From Paralithodes platypus (lineage: Eukaryota > Arthropoda > Malacostraca > Decapoda > Lithodidae), in assembly GCA_032716605.1 (NCBI GenBank), contig CM064571.1:18847747-18911746 (forward strand): 64,000 bases of DNA, written 5' to 3'. The notes beneath the pieces are model-generated. The model was not told the origin of the DNA and did not search any database. It saw only the letters and a list, made by a program, of their open reading frames with translations. The first letter of the stretch is position 1, and each line of letters begins with the position of its first letter. Below are positions 54,874-64,000 of the stretch, in pieces. Made by a program: the position numbers and the translations under genes.

Positions 54874-55011
54874 TTAAAATGTAAAACTTGTAAACTAAAC
54901 AAACCAAAACTTGGACAAAGACAATATAAAAGCAAAATAACTTATCTAAATTGCTATGTGGAAACAACGCTTACTAAAATAAAATTTATGAAATAAAAGA
55001 ACACAATTTGA
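54874..55011 (-). mobile_element. Short element T, minus copy
   Basis: ATTAAAATGTAAAACTTGTA then AACAAACCAAAACTTGGAC to AAAAGAACACAATTTGAGTG. Full 135-bp form. Confidence 0.75.
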
Positions 55012-55012
55012 G

Positions 55013-55735
55013 TGCATAGTGTGCAAAGGCGAGCTTGTGTTAAGTGATGATCCTGTGGCTGTGAATTTTGGAAATGAGTATTTGGAGCTGGTGAACAAGT
55101 TTTGTTACCTAGGAGATACCATCTCTGCCGGTGGTGGGGTCGAGGCTGCCACTGTTGCTAGAATTAGGTGTGGCTGGGGGAAGTTCAGAGAATTGATGCC
55201 AATCCTGACCATGAAAAGAATGCCTCTCCCCCTGAAGGGAAAGGTGTATGCCTCATGTGTTAGAAGTGCAATGACGTATGCCTCAGAAACATGGGCCGTT
55301 AAAGTAGAGGATGTCAACAGAATGGAGCGTAATGAGATGAGAATGGTGAGATGGATGTGTGGGGCCAAGCTACAGGATAGAATAACAAATGTTGAGCTGA
55401 GGAGACGTTTAGGTATAAAGAGTATTAGCGAGGTGATGCGTACAAGTAGACTGGGATGGTATGGACATGTGGAGAGAATGGATGAACATAATTGGGTGAA
55501 AAAATGCAGGTCTGTGATTGTGGAGGGAGCTGCACCAAGGGGTGGACCGAGGAAGGCCTGGGATCGGACTATACGCGCCGATCTCAATTCCAAGAACTTG
55601 ACAAGTGAAGCAGCCCTTAACAGGTTTGCCTGGAACGCCGCCATTAGGACAAGAGACTGAAACTGCACTTATGTGTGGAACACTCAGTCTTAAAATTTTA
55701 TGTATGTATGTATATATGTATGTATGTATTAAACA
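55013..55735 (+). mobile_element. LINE (family L-c), 5'-truncated, best copy
   Basis: An open frame to 55658-55660 encodes NKFCYLGDTISAGGGVEAAT, IRCGWGKFRELMPIL, GKVYASCVRSAMTYASETWA, EMRMVRWMCGAKL, ELRRRLGIKSISEVMRTSRL, GWYGHVERMDE and a tail GPRKAWDRTI. This is the region following the reverse transcriptase palm of a LINE protein common in marine invertebrates. The catalytic part is missing. It lies in the last Syt7 intron, antisense to it. Shorter copies are at 15640, 59515 and 61075. Confidence 0.88.
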
Positions 55736-55833
55736 CAAATAAAATGAATAATAAAATATTATACAATGGAGGATGTCAAGTATAAAATAATATAATACAA
55801 TAAAATAGAATACAATAAGTTTAAAAATTAGAA

Positions 55834-56430
55834 TTAATGCTGCAAAAAAGCATTAACTCTAGACTTAAAAATGGAGATATGAGCTGAATTGACTAGCTCA
55901 TTTAGCAACTTATTCCACAAGTCAACCATGGCCGGCACAAAACACTGTGAAAAATGTGTAGTAGAAAAATTCACACGGCTCATGGCAAAATCATTAAGAT
56001 TGCTTGTGAATCTAGTTGCACGAGCCAAGACATAGGGCCCAGGCAGAACCCCATGTAAGGGATGCTGAGGGTTGTTAAAAATTTAAATAAAAGACTAAGG
56101 GCACCAACTTTACGTCGATGACCCAGATCAAGAGACAAATGAGGTAGAATAAAACTGATAGAATTTAGTGACCTGTCAAGCAACTTGAGATGGCAGTCAG
56201 CTGCTGACAACCAGACAGGTGAGCAGTACAGTATTCGAATTGTAGCAAAATAAAAGCATAAAAAGACTTGATAACTGTGGCGTCACAAGCAAACGTTTTA
56301 TAACACTTGCGAAGCAGACCAATTTTTTTGGAAATAGAAGAGGAGAAAGAACGAATATGCATGTAGGTGTCAAGAAAATAAATACAATGTACTGCTGGCC
56401 ACATAAATACAATGTACTGCTGGCCACATA
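55834..56430 (-). mobile_element. LINE reverse transcriptase C-terminal fragment, frameshifted
   Basis: The minus strand reads, across two frameshifts, DTYMHIRSFSSSISKKIGLL, FEYCTAHLSGCQQL, FILPHLSLDLGHRRKVGALS and FVPAMVDLWNKLLNELVNSA. This is the end of a CR1/jockey-like protein (..PRVVDLWNSLP.. pattern). Confidence 0.75.
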
Positions 56431-56750
56431 AATTTGTATACACTCCCTAACTTTATGTATGGAAGGAAAGCTAGTATGATCAACTTACTAGAATAATCTG
56501 CTATAAAACCGTTAATTGGTCACATTAGGCCTACTTAACTACAGTACTGTACAAGAAAAAACACTTATAATTCGACCATACAAAATTTTCCATCCATGCA
56601 TAAAATCATGGAGGCTATACAAATTAATGTGGCCAACTAAACACGAAGCGCCCGGAAAGACACAAATCCCAGACTAATTTCTCACTCCTTACATACCGTA
56701 CCCAGTATGTGTAATTTCACAAGTTTCATAACGAGAGAGTGGCATCAGTT

Positions 56751-57455
56751 AAGGGGAGGTTTTCTGGACCCCCTTCTGCCTCATGTTTAGCCCCATTAGT
56801 TTTGAGATTTTAAGAAGTTTGCCCCATTAGTTTGGCTATTTTAAGATCTTTCACCCCATTTCTTTGCAGTTTTGCAGATGCAGTTATTAAATCTGTGCAG
56901 TCCCTTGATTGACAGGGCTAGTGTAAAGTCAGTGAAAGTAGGCTAGCCTAAACAGACCTCGGATGCGGAAATACCCTGAGCCGAACAGGCCAAGTGGGAT
57001 ATCTCTATTGGTGTAACTGGTAAGGTGTCTGCCTCACACCCAAGGGTCGAGAGTTCGTGCCCCCACCAGGGCATGATATTTTCGTGAGGCTATTTCCGCA
57101 TTTAACGAAGTTTAGGTGTGTTGGTAAAATTGTTCAGATGGTTGAGAGTAAGATCGGAGCTCCATAAATCCTCTTTCGGGTATGGTGTAAAAACCGATCC
57201 CCACACTAGGGTGTGCCCTTGTTACAAGGACTTAAGTGGACATTTGCCACAAATCTCTAGACCAAGCTGTTCAAACTCTTGACATCTACCAAAGGCACGG
57301 GGTGGGATCGAACTGACGACCCTTCAATCAGCAGTCAGACGTGCTACCGACCATGCCACGGCCCGTGGCCAATTGTCATATACAGTACTGTATATGACCT
57401 TTTATGCGATTTAGGTGTCAATTGTTTCCTGTCGAGCGATAGTGAGGCTAGGGAG
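56751..57455. mobile_element. Family P MITE opened by a tRNA-derived SINE pair
   Basis: TTAAGGGGAGGTTTTCTGGA .. TTTGGCTATTTTAAGATC at the left resumes at about 57395 as GACCTTTTATGCGATTTAGG and GTCGAGCGATAGTGAGGC. The insert (about 56985-57375) has two tRNA-like modules: GGTGTAACTGGTAAGGTGTC with GAGTTCGTGCC (+), and, in reverse, GGGATCGAACTGACGACCC (-). Confidence 0.6.
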
Positions 57456-57459
57456 GAGG

Positions 57460-58355
57460 ATGTATGTACCAATCATCCAGGGAAGTACTCCCAAGGAGAG
57501 CTTTAGGTGGAGTATAAGGAGTGCTAGATATCTTGTTTCACCAAATGGCCTTCTTTGCAGCTTTTTTCTCTGTGCAATTCTAGCTTGATATTAATATACA
57601 TACACGCTTGCATTCTTACATAAAACCATAAGCGCTACACATTCGGTGGTGCGGCCAAGTCTATGAGCCTGGACGCAGTTTGTGCCATGGCAATCCCTTT
57701 TTGGGGTGCTTCATCTGGAAGCCGGGCATCAGATTTATGTATGTATGTTAACCCTTTCAAGATACGATGAGGCATTTCTTTTCTGTTTTCTGGCTATTAT
57801 TAGATGAATTTGTTCAGATTAGGAAGGGTATATGGAAGTCAGAGGTTCTTTGAGATAGCCTTTACCGTTAGAACTCCCACAGATCCTTCCTAAGCTATAT
57901 GAAATTGTTTAATGATAGCCAGAATAAAGTGTCAAAATGCGGCATAATCCTCAAGGTGCTAAATGCTTAGGAACATGTAAGCATGACAGACATACTGTAC
58001 AGTATATGGGCATGGGAGTCTTGGTCACTAAGAGGTGGCAGTCTTGGTAGCATAATAGGAGAGATAATTCCCCAACGGCAATACAGCAGTTATTTGAGAA
58101 CACCCAGCTCTAACATCATCTTACCATCTCTATATTATTTGGGACAGTGTGATTAGCATTGGCTCATTGCGGGGGCCATCGTTGAGGAAGAACACTCTTA
58201 CTGTACTTGCACCTAATATGTTTACAAGTCGGTCAAGTTAAAACAGTTCCCAGGGTAAATACGGGAAACCGTTTGTGTCCGTCACTTTATACAGAGCTAC
58301 ACTGATACACCTGGCAGCACTGTATGGAAGTGAGTGGATGCTGGGGGACACCAAC
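57460..58355. other. Syt7 intron, no exon recognised
   Basis: Near 57750-57965 a diverged TAACCCTTTCAAGATACG .. CAAGGTGCTAAATG block resembles a degraded family A-type MITE. Confidence 0.4.
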
Positions 58356-58359
58356 CTAT

Positions 58360-58576
58360 AGTCAGTTTCTTTTCATTTGACGGTAAATTGCAAAAGTTCC
58401 CATCAAGATTTCTCAGTTATTTTGAAGATTTTGTTGTGAAATATGGTGCTAATTATATGAACTTGGTCTTAATATGATGCAGAGACATAGCAGTTTCACA
58501 TTTTTCCCCAAAGAATAGATAAATTAGCTGTTAAGGGATTCAATTTACCGTCAGCTGAAAAGAAACCAAGTATAAT
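58360..58576. mobile_element. MITE, family D, intact
   Basis: TATAGTCAGTTTCTTTTCAT at the left; AGCTGAAAAGAAACCAAGTATA-type end at the right; 217 bp. Contains GGTCTTAATATGATG, the uninterrupted form of the site occupied at 6720-7209. It ends about 30 bp beyond the donor of the Syt7 exon. Confidence 0.8.
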
Positions 58577-58606
58577 TGAACCATACTAAAAAAAAAAAAT
58601 CCTCAC

Positions 58607-58816
58607 CTAGCATGATCTTGCCAATGGCCTCGTTCCTGCCCACTTTGTCGTGGTCCATGATGGTTACGTTGAGCTGACACTCTCGGATGCGTTCCCAGGG
58701 CACATCAAACATTACGCTGAAGTGGAACTCGGGGTTCAGGGTGCAGAACTGGACCTCGGACTTCTTCTTCTCTATCCGCTTCTCTCCAAAGTACAGCCAC
58801 ACCTTCACGTACGGAT
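58607..58816 (-). CDS. Syt7: Synaptotagmin-7, internal C2B exon
   Basis: Acceptor TCTCCCCAG precedes 58816 and donor CTAG|GTGAGG follows 58607. Two bases (AT) complete the Asp codon opened in the upstream exon, then 69 codons and one base. The peptide PYVKVWLYFGEKRIEKKK, EVQFCTLNPEFHFSVMFDV and PWERIRECQLNVTIMDHDKV then GRNEAIGKIML covers the core of a C2 domain. The KRIEKKK stretch is the polybasic strand that binds acidic lipids. Calcium ligands D (of S-D-P-Y, at the junction) and the two aspartates of MDHDK are kept. The fifth ligand position carries E (GRNE) in place of the aspartate of synaptotagmin-1, as in other arthropod Syt7 as I recall them. Confidence 0.94.
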
Positions 58817-59236
58817 CTGGGGAGAGGATAGTGGTTAGCGGATCATGTGGAAGGGCTAGTGGATAGTCCAGAAGAGGAAGATTAGTTGATCGAATAGAAG
58901 GATGTTAGTTGATATTATGGAAGAAAACTAATACAAATTTGGTGGATGGGACTAGTCAACCTTAGTCGGCAACCCATCAAGGGGAGACAACCTTATATAA
59001 ATCCGGGTGGATGTGACTTGTCAGCCTTGTTTGGCAACACATCGAAGGGAGACAACCTTAGAAAAGTCCAGGTGATCGGCTACATATCTAGGGGAGAAAG
59101 ACTGATACAAATCCTTACTGCTCATGAAGGGGGTCCAGAAAAAATACCCCCTAAAAATCCTAGCATTTTATAACCCTTGATCTTGGATTGCCTCACTGAG
59201 CAAATGTAAGATTTTGAACAGCCTCAGGAAGCATCT

Positions 59237-59345
59237 GTGCCTCATTTTCAGCTATTTATCACATCAACCCGTATGTGGATACAACCCAGAGACAGGGAGA
59301 GAGAGAGAGAGAGAAAAAAAACGAGGTGGGCCCCCTTAAATGCAT
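59237..59345. mobile_element. Family P MITE fragment
   Basis: GTGGATACAACCCAGAGACA and GGTGGGCCCCCTTAA, the right terminal region only, with an internal (GA)n. Confidence 0.55.
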
Positions 59346-59429
59346 ACAAAATTCTAAACTTGAAATCATATACTGTACCTGTATACTGTACAGCAACAAA
59401 ATATAAAATCTCGTGCAAATAACTATACA

Positions 59430-59431
<2 letters not shown>

Positions 59432-59505
<74 letters not shown>
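59432..59505. repeat. (CT)n and (AT)n microsatellite
   Basis: About 17 CT units followed by about 17 AT units. Confidence 0.95.
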
Positions 59506-59506
<1 letters not shown>

Positions 59507-59514
59507 ATACCGGA

Positions 59515-59715
59515 TTGTGAACGTGGGGGGAGCTGCGCGTAGGGGTAGACCTAGAAAGACGTGGGATCAAGTACTTCGGGCCAATCTCAAAACAAAGAAT
59601 TTGACCATAGAGGAAGCCCAAAACAGGGTTGCCTGGAATGCCACCATATAAAATGTGAGACTGATACCACACTCTCTGTGGACGAAACGGTCTTCAAACT
59701 TGTATGTATGTACTG
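59515..59715 (+). mobile_element. LINE (family L-c) 3' end
   Basis: GGATTGTGAACGTGGGGGGA .. GGGTAGACCTAGAAAGACG .. TTGCCTGGAATGCCACCAT, matching 15840-16030 and 55505-55690. Confidence 0.75.
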
Positions 59716-59771
59716 TATACTCTAATCTACAGGGCACAACATATGAAACATATGAATAGAATTGCAATTTC

Positions 59772-59805
<34 letters not shown>

Positions 59806-60401
59806 GGACAAAGTTGTGATGTCCCATCTGGGATTGGTGATCGGTTACAAGGTGAGATGGGTATCGTACTGGTCAACCTAAGCTACTGGTCAACCTAAGC
59901 CTTCGGGTGAGACTGGTACCGTAGTGAGAATGGTACCGTACAGATTAACCCTAAGCTTTCGTTTCCCGATGTCGCCAATTGGCTAAAATACAGACTACAC
60001 ACACATCCACAGCCATTCCAACGATACATAAACACTTAACATGCATGTCACGCAATACATTCCCAGTTAAGGAGGCGCGATAATAATGAGCTTAGCTCGC
60101 ATTGCGTGGATTCCCCTTGACGACAAACATGTCTTAGGAGGCGGGAATTAATGAGCATGCTCACTCCCGCAAATACAACTAGTGTAAGTACAACTAGTGT
60201 AAGTACACACACACACACACATACACACTAACACACACACTCTCATGTAAGGGTGAGGGGAAACATTGTAAAATATTTTAATGCCATGGAAATATTCAAT
60301 TGAGGTTAAAAATAAATATACAGTATACAACTTTTTCTGTTTGTATATGAAAGAGGGAGGCAACATAAGGCGAACTTATAACAGACAGAGAATTTGCACT
60401 G

Positions 60402-60621
60402 TAAAACTGGTATCACACGAGAGCTTTTATAGTCAACATCCGATGATCAAAAAATTTCAGGCAACATTTCTGGAATATTTTACACTGGTATCGGAAACTA
60501 AACTGATGATAGATGAATTTAGGAGACCAAAATATTGTAAATGTTGACCTCATAAGCTGCCAGACCAGTGTTGAGGATAAAAGTGGAGGGGAAAAAGCGC
60601 TCATGTGATACCAGCTTAAAA
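60402..60621. mobile_element. MITE, family B
   Basis: TAAAACTGGTATCACACGAG at the left; GCTCATGTGATACCAGCTTA at the right; co-linear with 2504-2721 through TTTTACACTGGTATCGGAAA and CATAAGCTGCCAGACCAGTG. Confidence 0.75.
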
Positions 60622-60832
60622 CCGGTGACACAAGAGCGCTTTTTCCGTAAATTTTCAATGAGCAAGTTCTGTCTCCCGATATATTGAGGCTATTTCGCAT
60701 TGATATTGGACATTAGACTGAACATAGATTTTGTTACGTAGCTAAATTCAAATGAAATTATATTTAAAATCTGCCAGACTACAATTGCCCGTAAAAAATT
60801 ATGGAAAAAGCACTCGTGTGACACCGCCTTAA
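60622..60832. mobile_element. MITE, family B2, adjacent to family B
   Basis: ACCGGTGACACAAGAGCGCT at the left; AGCACTCGTGTGACACCGCC at the right. The outer ends are like family B but the interior differs and matches the element opened at 44217-45167. Confidence 0.65.
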
Positions 60833-61074
60833 GCCTGGAAAATTAATACTGTATATAGAAATATTGTACCTGAACAGATTATCAAATTTGGTATACGGTC
60901 AAAACATTTAACATCAGAGTCTTAAACATTTTACTCATTACAAATTTAGTAAACCAAAAAGAAAATGGAGCAAGAGGTAGTAGATCCACTATGAGTAATG
61001 AGCTACTACGAGTGATGACAGAAAGGTGTTCAGTAAATTCCTAAAGTATACAAATTTTCTAAAATATGTTTCAG

Positions 61075-61350
61075 AAATGTGGCTAGTTAGAGTGGATAAT
61101 ATCAACAGAATAGAATGGAATGAAATGAGAATGGTGAGACGGATGTGTGGAGCCAAACTGCATACTTATAAGCCATACTTAGTGAGGAGTTGAGGCACTT
61201 AGATATCAAGAGTATCAGTGAAGACAGGCTTGGATGGTTTGGGCAAGTTCGAGAATGTAAAGAAAGATGCACCAAGCGGTAGACCTAGAATGGCGTGTGA
61301 TCATGTTGTATAATCTCATCTCAAATTCATAAATCAAACGGATGAGGCAA
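61075..61350 (+). mobile_element. LINE (family L-c), decayed copy
   Basis: GAATGGAATGAAATGAGAAT .. GAGACGGATGTGTGGAGCC .. AGGCTTGGATGGTTTGGGC parallels 55320-55460 with indels. Confidence 0.7.
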
Positions 61351-61739
61351 CCACCATTAGGACATAAGAAAAAATGCACCGCATGTGCCAGATGTCTAGA
61401 TCCCCGAGGAGGTAGCCAAGAACGAATCGACACCAGAGTGAGGCCACTTGTTCAAATTTATTGCTTGTTAATTCTCACAGGGATCTGTCTCAGGCACAAC
61501 CACCCAACTCCTTTTAGTTGCCTTCTAAGACACGCAGTAGGACACGGAGGGACTATTTGTGGTCCCTGCTGTATAGCAGAGAGTCTCCATTCCTCTGGGG
61601 GGATGAGTCTACCAGCCTTGTTCAAATGGGCTACTGCATATTATCCATGATACCACACATGTCCACTTACACCAGGATCCAATTTATCGCTATGTGGACT
61701 TAGGTATTGGGTGTGAGAAAAGTGCCCACATTTCCCTCC

Positions 61740-61810
61740 ATTCCCAGAAATCAAACCAGGAATTTTTGGTTATAAGCCAAAAGCGCCAACTATAGCACCA
61801 CAAGCTAACT
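61740..61810 (-). mobile_element. tRNA-derived SINE fragment
   Basis: The reverse strand reads GTGGTGCTATAGTTGGCGCT and CCTGGTTTGATTTCTGGG, spaced like A and B boxes. Confidence 0.45.
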
Positions 61811-61909
61811 AATGGAAGGCAGACATAACAAAATTAGAGGATACTATGGCGTCTGCAATAATACAGATGCCGACTCTTTCCTTATAAACAAATCTTACAC
61901 ATTACAAAC

Positions 61910-62081
61910 CAGATTTGCCGTTGATGTCCTTGGCCTTGAGGTTCCTGCACTTGATGACGGTGAGGGTGAGCTGGGAGGTGGAGGGTTGGTACATCAGGGA
62001 TGTCAGGATCTCACCGCACTTGTTCTTCTCCAGGGGGTGGAGGGCCTTCCAGAATGTGTTGTTTTTCTCGGAGAAGTCCAC
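61910..62081 (-). CDS. Syt7: Synaptotagmin-7, C2A/C2B boundary exon
   Basis: Acceptor CCTCCCACAG precedes 62081 and donor CTG|GTTTGT follows 61910. Phase 0 start, 57 codons plus one base. VDFSEKNNTFWKALHPL is the end of the C2A domain, EKNKCGEILTSLMYQPS the short inter-C2 linker and first C2B strand, and SQLTLTVIKCRNLKAKDING the C2B strand leading to the first calcium loop. The exon ends ..GKS G, joining AT of the next exon to give the S-D-P-Y calcium-binding loop. Synaptotagmin-7 is a slow, high-affinity calcium sensor for exocytosis and membrane repair. The C2A core and transmembrane exons should lie beyond the right edge of the window. Confidence 0.94.
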
Positions 62082-62539
62082 CTGTGGGAGGGAGAGTAGT
62101 TTAGCTGTGTACTTGAACTAAAATGTATAACTTTTGGAAAAAAAAAAAAAAAAAAAAAAACACACACACAGAAACCTCACAATATAGTCAAAACAATAGT
62201 ATATAAAAACAACAACAAGAATTATAATGTAAATTAGCAAAAAGGTAATACATGTTGCTTTTATTGGAGTAGTTGACCTAAATCTAAAGGAATTAATTGT
62301 ATGTTTGGCTGATTATGCTGCGGAACTTCGCTGCTCTGTCCAAATAGGGGGACAAAATTAATACAAAATTGCAAGTAAAAAAAGTGTCAGAATTATATCC
62401 CCCTCTCTCACTTCTCAACACCACCAACATAACAACGCTTAAATATGACCTCAGATTTCCACTACATAATTCATAACGTGTGACCAGATGGTAGATAGAG
62501 TTTAATCTATATATTTTTGCGATTGCCTGAAATCTTAAT

Positions 62540-62770
62540 TGCATTGTGTGTGTGTTTATAACGTATTAGTAATGTGTTGTGTTGTTGTTGTTGTTGTTGT
62601 ACTGAGTGTGCCGTGTGTGTGTGCTGTATTTTGTGTGTGTGTGTATTAATTTTGTGTGTGTTGTACTGCGGGTGTGTGTGCTGTATGACATGATGCGGTG
62701 TGTGTATGTGTGCATGTGTGTTGTATTGTGCCATATGTTGTGGTGCGTGATGTGTGTGTGTGTGTGCGCC
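62540..62770. repeat. (GT)n-rich tract
   Basis: Interrupted GTGTGTG and TTGTTG runs in a Syt7 intron. Histidine/threonine-rich frames on the other strand are spurious. Confidence 0.9.
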
Positions 62771-63018
62771 TGTCAGTGTGTATGACCGTACTCAGAGAAG
62801 CCATCCGAATAATGGTAATATGCTATAAATAGGCGTAATACCAGTATATGCAAATAGAGGGTAGGTGTGTTATGATCGACCAGGAGTCGGTGTGTTTGCT
62901 CATGTGTGCTATGTATGTATGTATGTATGTATGTGGTTAACGTCAGGAATTAATTAAGAGATAAAACAGTTGGTATGTATGTATGTATGTATGTGTGTAG
63001 GCCTATGTACAGTATGTT

Positions 63019-63120
63019 TTTTTTTCTATGTGATTGAGGGAGGCAAAAGGGATAACTGCCTATAGCGAGTGCCTCCCCCATAGTTGAACAAGTGACAGGG
63101 CCAAAATCAAGGGACAATCA
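63019..63120 (-). mobile_element. Jockey/CR1-like LINE, tail-only copy
   Basis: Poly-T then CTATGTGATTGAGGGAGGCA .. GCGAGTGCCTCCCCCATAG .. GGCCAAAATCAAGGGAC is the reverse complement of the 3' UTR and last codons of the element at 24765-26233. Confidence 0.9.
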
Positions 63121-63299
63121 ATGTATGTATGTATGTGGTATAAACATAGCTCAGTCTGTGTGTACCCCCATGGTAGTTTAACAGGGGGGGGGGGGGAGTA
63201 TTTACCACAGCTTAGAGCACATACCATTGGGATGAAACCTATAATTAAACATGAGTTGGATATTCCCTAAAGTTTAACATCAACAAAGTGTAAAATGGT

Positions 63300-63370
63300 G
63301 TTTTTTTCATTTTTCCTATGTATATGAAGGAGACAAAAGGCAGGTTGCCTGTAACGAGTGTCTCATCCTA
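63300..63370 (-). mobile_element. Jockey/CR1-like LINE, short diverged tail
   Basis: T7 then TATGTATATGAAGGAGACAA and TAACGAGTGTCTCAT, a diverged version of the same 3' UTR. Confidence 0.65.
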
Positions 63371-63564
63371 AGTGTGTATGTATGTGTGGTTTATATTTTA
63401 CTGTACTATTACTAACACATTGCAAAGAGGCAGAACAAAAAGTGAAGCAATGGAAAATGTTACTACCAAAATAGAGTATAGGAAATAATAAGTGGTTGAG
63501 AAAACAGCAAATTAATCCATGACACGTGAATAAAGGAAAATATTGAGGAATAAAGAGCATGAGA

Positions 63565-63755
63565 GAGAGAGAGAGAGAGAATACTGGTTAAAAACTAATC
63601 TAAATTAAGTGAAAAAGTGAGTGAGGTAACTTAGAAAATAGCGGAGGAAGGGAGGATGTGGTTCTGTGAGAGAGAGAGAGAGAGGTTGTCTTTGTCATGG
63701 TAAGTGAGGAAGCCAGGCTGCAGTAAACACTAGACTCTCTCTCTCTCTCTCTCTC
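63565..63755. repeat. (GA)n and (CT)n microsatellites
   Basis: GA runs near 63565-63580 and 63670-63684 and a CT run near 63735-63755. Confidence 0.9.
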
Positions 63756-63759
63756 GCAC

Positions 63760-63974
63760 TTAACCCCTTCTGTACCGGCGACGTCTTTTTTGTTTTGTTC
63801 TAGCTCTACGCAGACGATTTTCTGCAGCTTAAGAAGGATCTGTGGTAGTATAAAGGGATAATTGAGCTAGTTCGAAGCCTGTTTATTGCTGGAGGACCTT
63901 CCTAATCTTGATGAAATCGCCTAATAGTAGCCAGATTATAATGAAAAGAACGTCACCGGTACTGTAAGGGTTAA
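63760..63974. mobile_element. piggyBac-like MITE, family A, intact reference copy
   Basis: TTAACCCCTTCTGTACCGGC at the left (63760) and GTCACCGGTACTGTAAGGGTTAA-type end at the right (TTAA 63971-63974), 215 bp. Interior: GACGATTTTCTGCAGCTTAA, GGATCTGTGGTAGTA, AGTTCGAAGCCTG. The most complete copy for defining the family. Confidence 0.9.
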
Positions 63975-64000
63975 TGTCACTCAATCAATACCTCTAACTT

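Noticed and set aside
55105..55738. A 187-codon and a 109-codon minus-strand frame
   Set aside because: Antisense shadows of the LINE family L-c coding sequence.
57000..57080. A tRNA gene-like sequence with A- and B-box motifs
   Set aside because: The acceptor stem does not pair and the sequence runs into a second, reversed tRNA-like module, so it is a SINE, not a tRNA gene.
62082..64000. Search for the Syt7 C2A exon
   Set aside because: The region holds microsatellites, LINE tails and a MITE; no C2A sequence was seen, so the exon is presumed outside the window.

Overview
This is eukaryotic nuclear DNA, most likely from a decapod crustacean. The evidence is short exons of animal genes with canonical splice sites lost in kilobases of AT-rich intron, very many nested transposons and MITEs, tRNA-derived SINEs, and TTAGG-type (arthropod telomere) motifs. 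The species call is inference. Nothing here is an operon, a CRISPR array or prokaryotic.

Two host genes can be recognised, both on the minus strand, plus one orphan exon. (1) Exportin-5 (XPO5), the Ran-GTP dependent pre-miRNA/tRNA nuclear export receptor: one N-terminal exon (23090-23245) and three C-terminal exons (17138-17277, 15442-15617, 14061-14301). The roughly 900 middle residues of a normal exportin-5 are not in the 5.8 kb between them, and the 17.1 kb exon has an in-frame TGA, so the locus is rearranged, pseudogenised or misassembled. (2) Synaptotagmin-7 (Syt7): the last three coding exons (62081-61910, 58816-58607, 54479-54379) join in phase to give the C2A-C2B linker, the whole C2B domain and the stop codon. 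The C2A exons should lie beyond 64000. (3) A 29-codon first coding exon (29948-29862) encodes a signal peptide; its gene is not identified.

The rest is repeats. 0-9.6 kb: a promoter-like CpG patch at the left edge, a cluster of TTAA-flanked (piggyBac-like) MITEs including a relic with a cysteine-rich transposase tail, a 1.2 kb 46-bp satellite, and nested MITEs. 9.6-13 kb: an RTE-like LINE split by a CR1-like LINE with clear target-site duplications. 14-23 kb: XPO5 exons among LINE, SINE and MITE debris. 24.7-26.2 kb: a jockey/CR1-like LINE with a poly-A tail. 26.4-32.8 kb: near-palindromic arrays, a second TTAA element, the signal-peptide exon and an 829-bp head-to-tail duplication with an unidentified CpG-rich reading frame. 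33-54 kb: no recognisable exon, only MITEs, simple repeats and unique AT-rich DNA. 54-64 kb: Syt7 exons with further LINE, MITE and SINE copies in its introns.

I found no convincing new gene system. The most informative signals are the damaged XPO5 locus, the piggyBac-like TTAA elements with filled and empty sites in the same window, a satellite apparently born from a pogo-like terminal repeat, and a family of at least 15 short elements sharing one 3' end but truncated to different 5' points.
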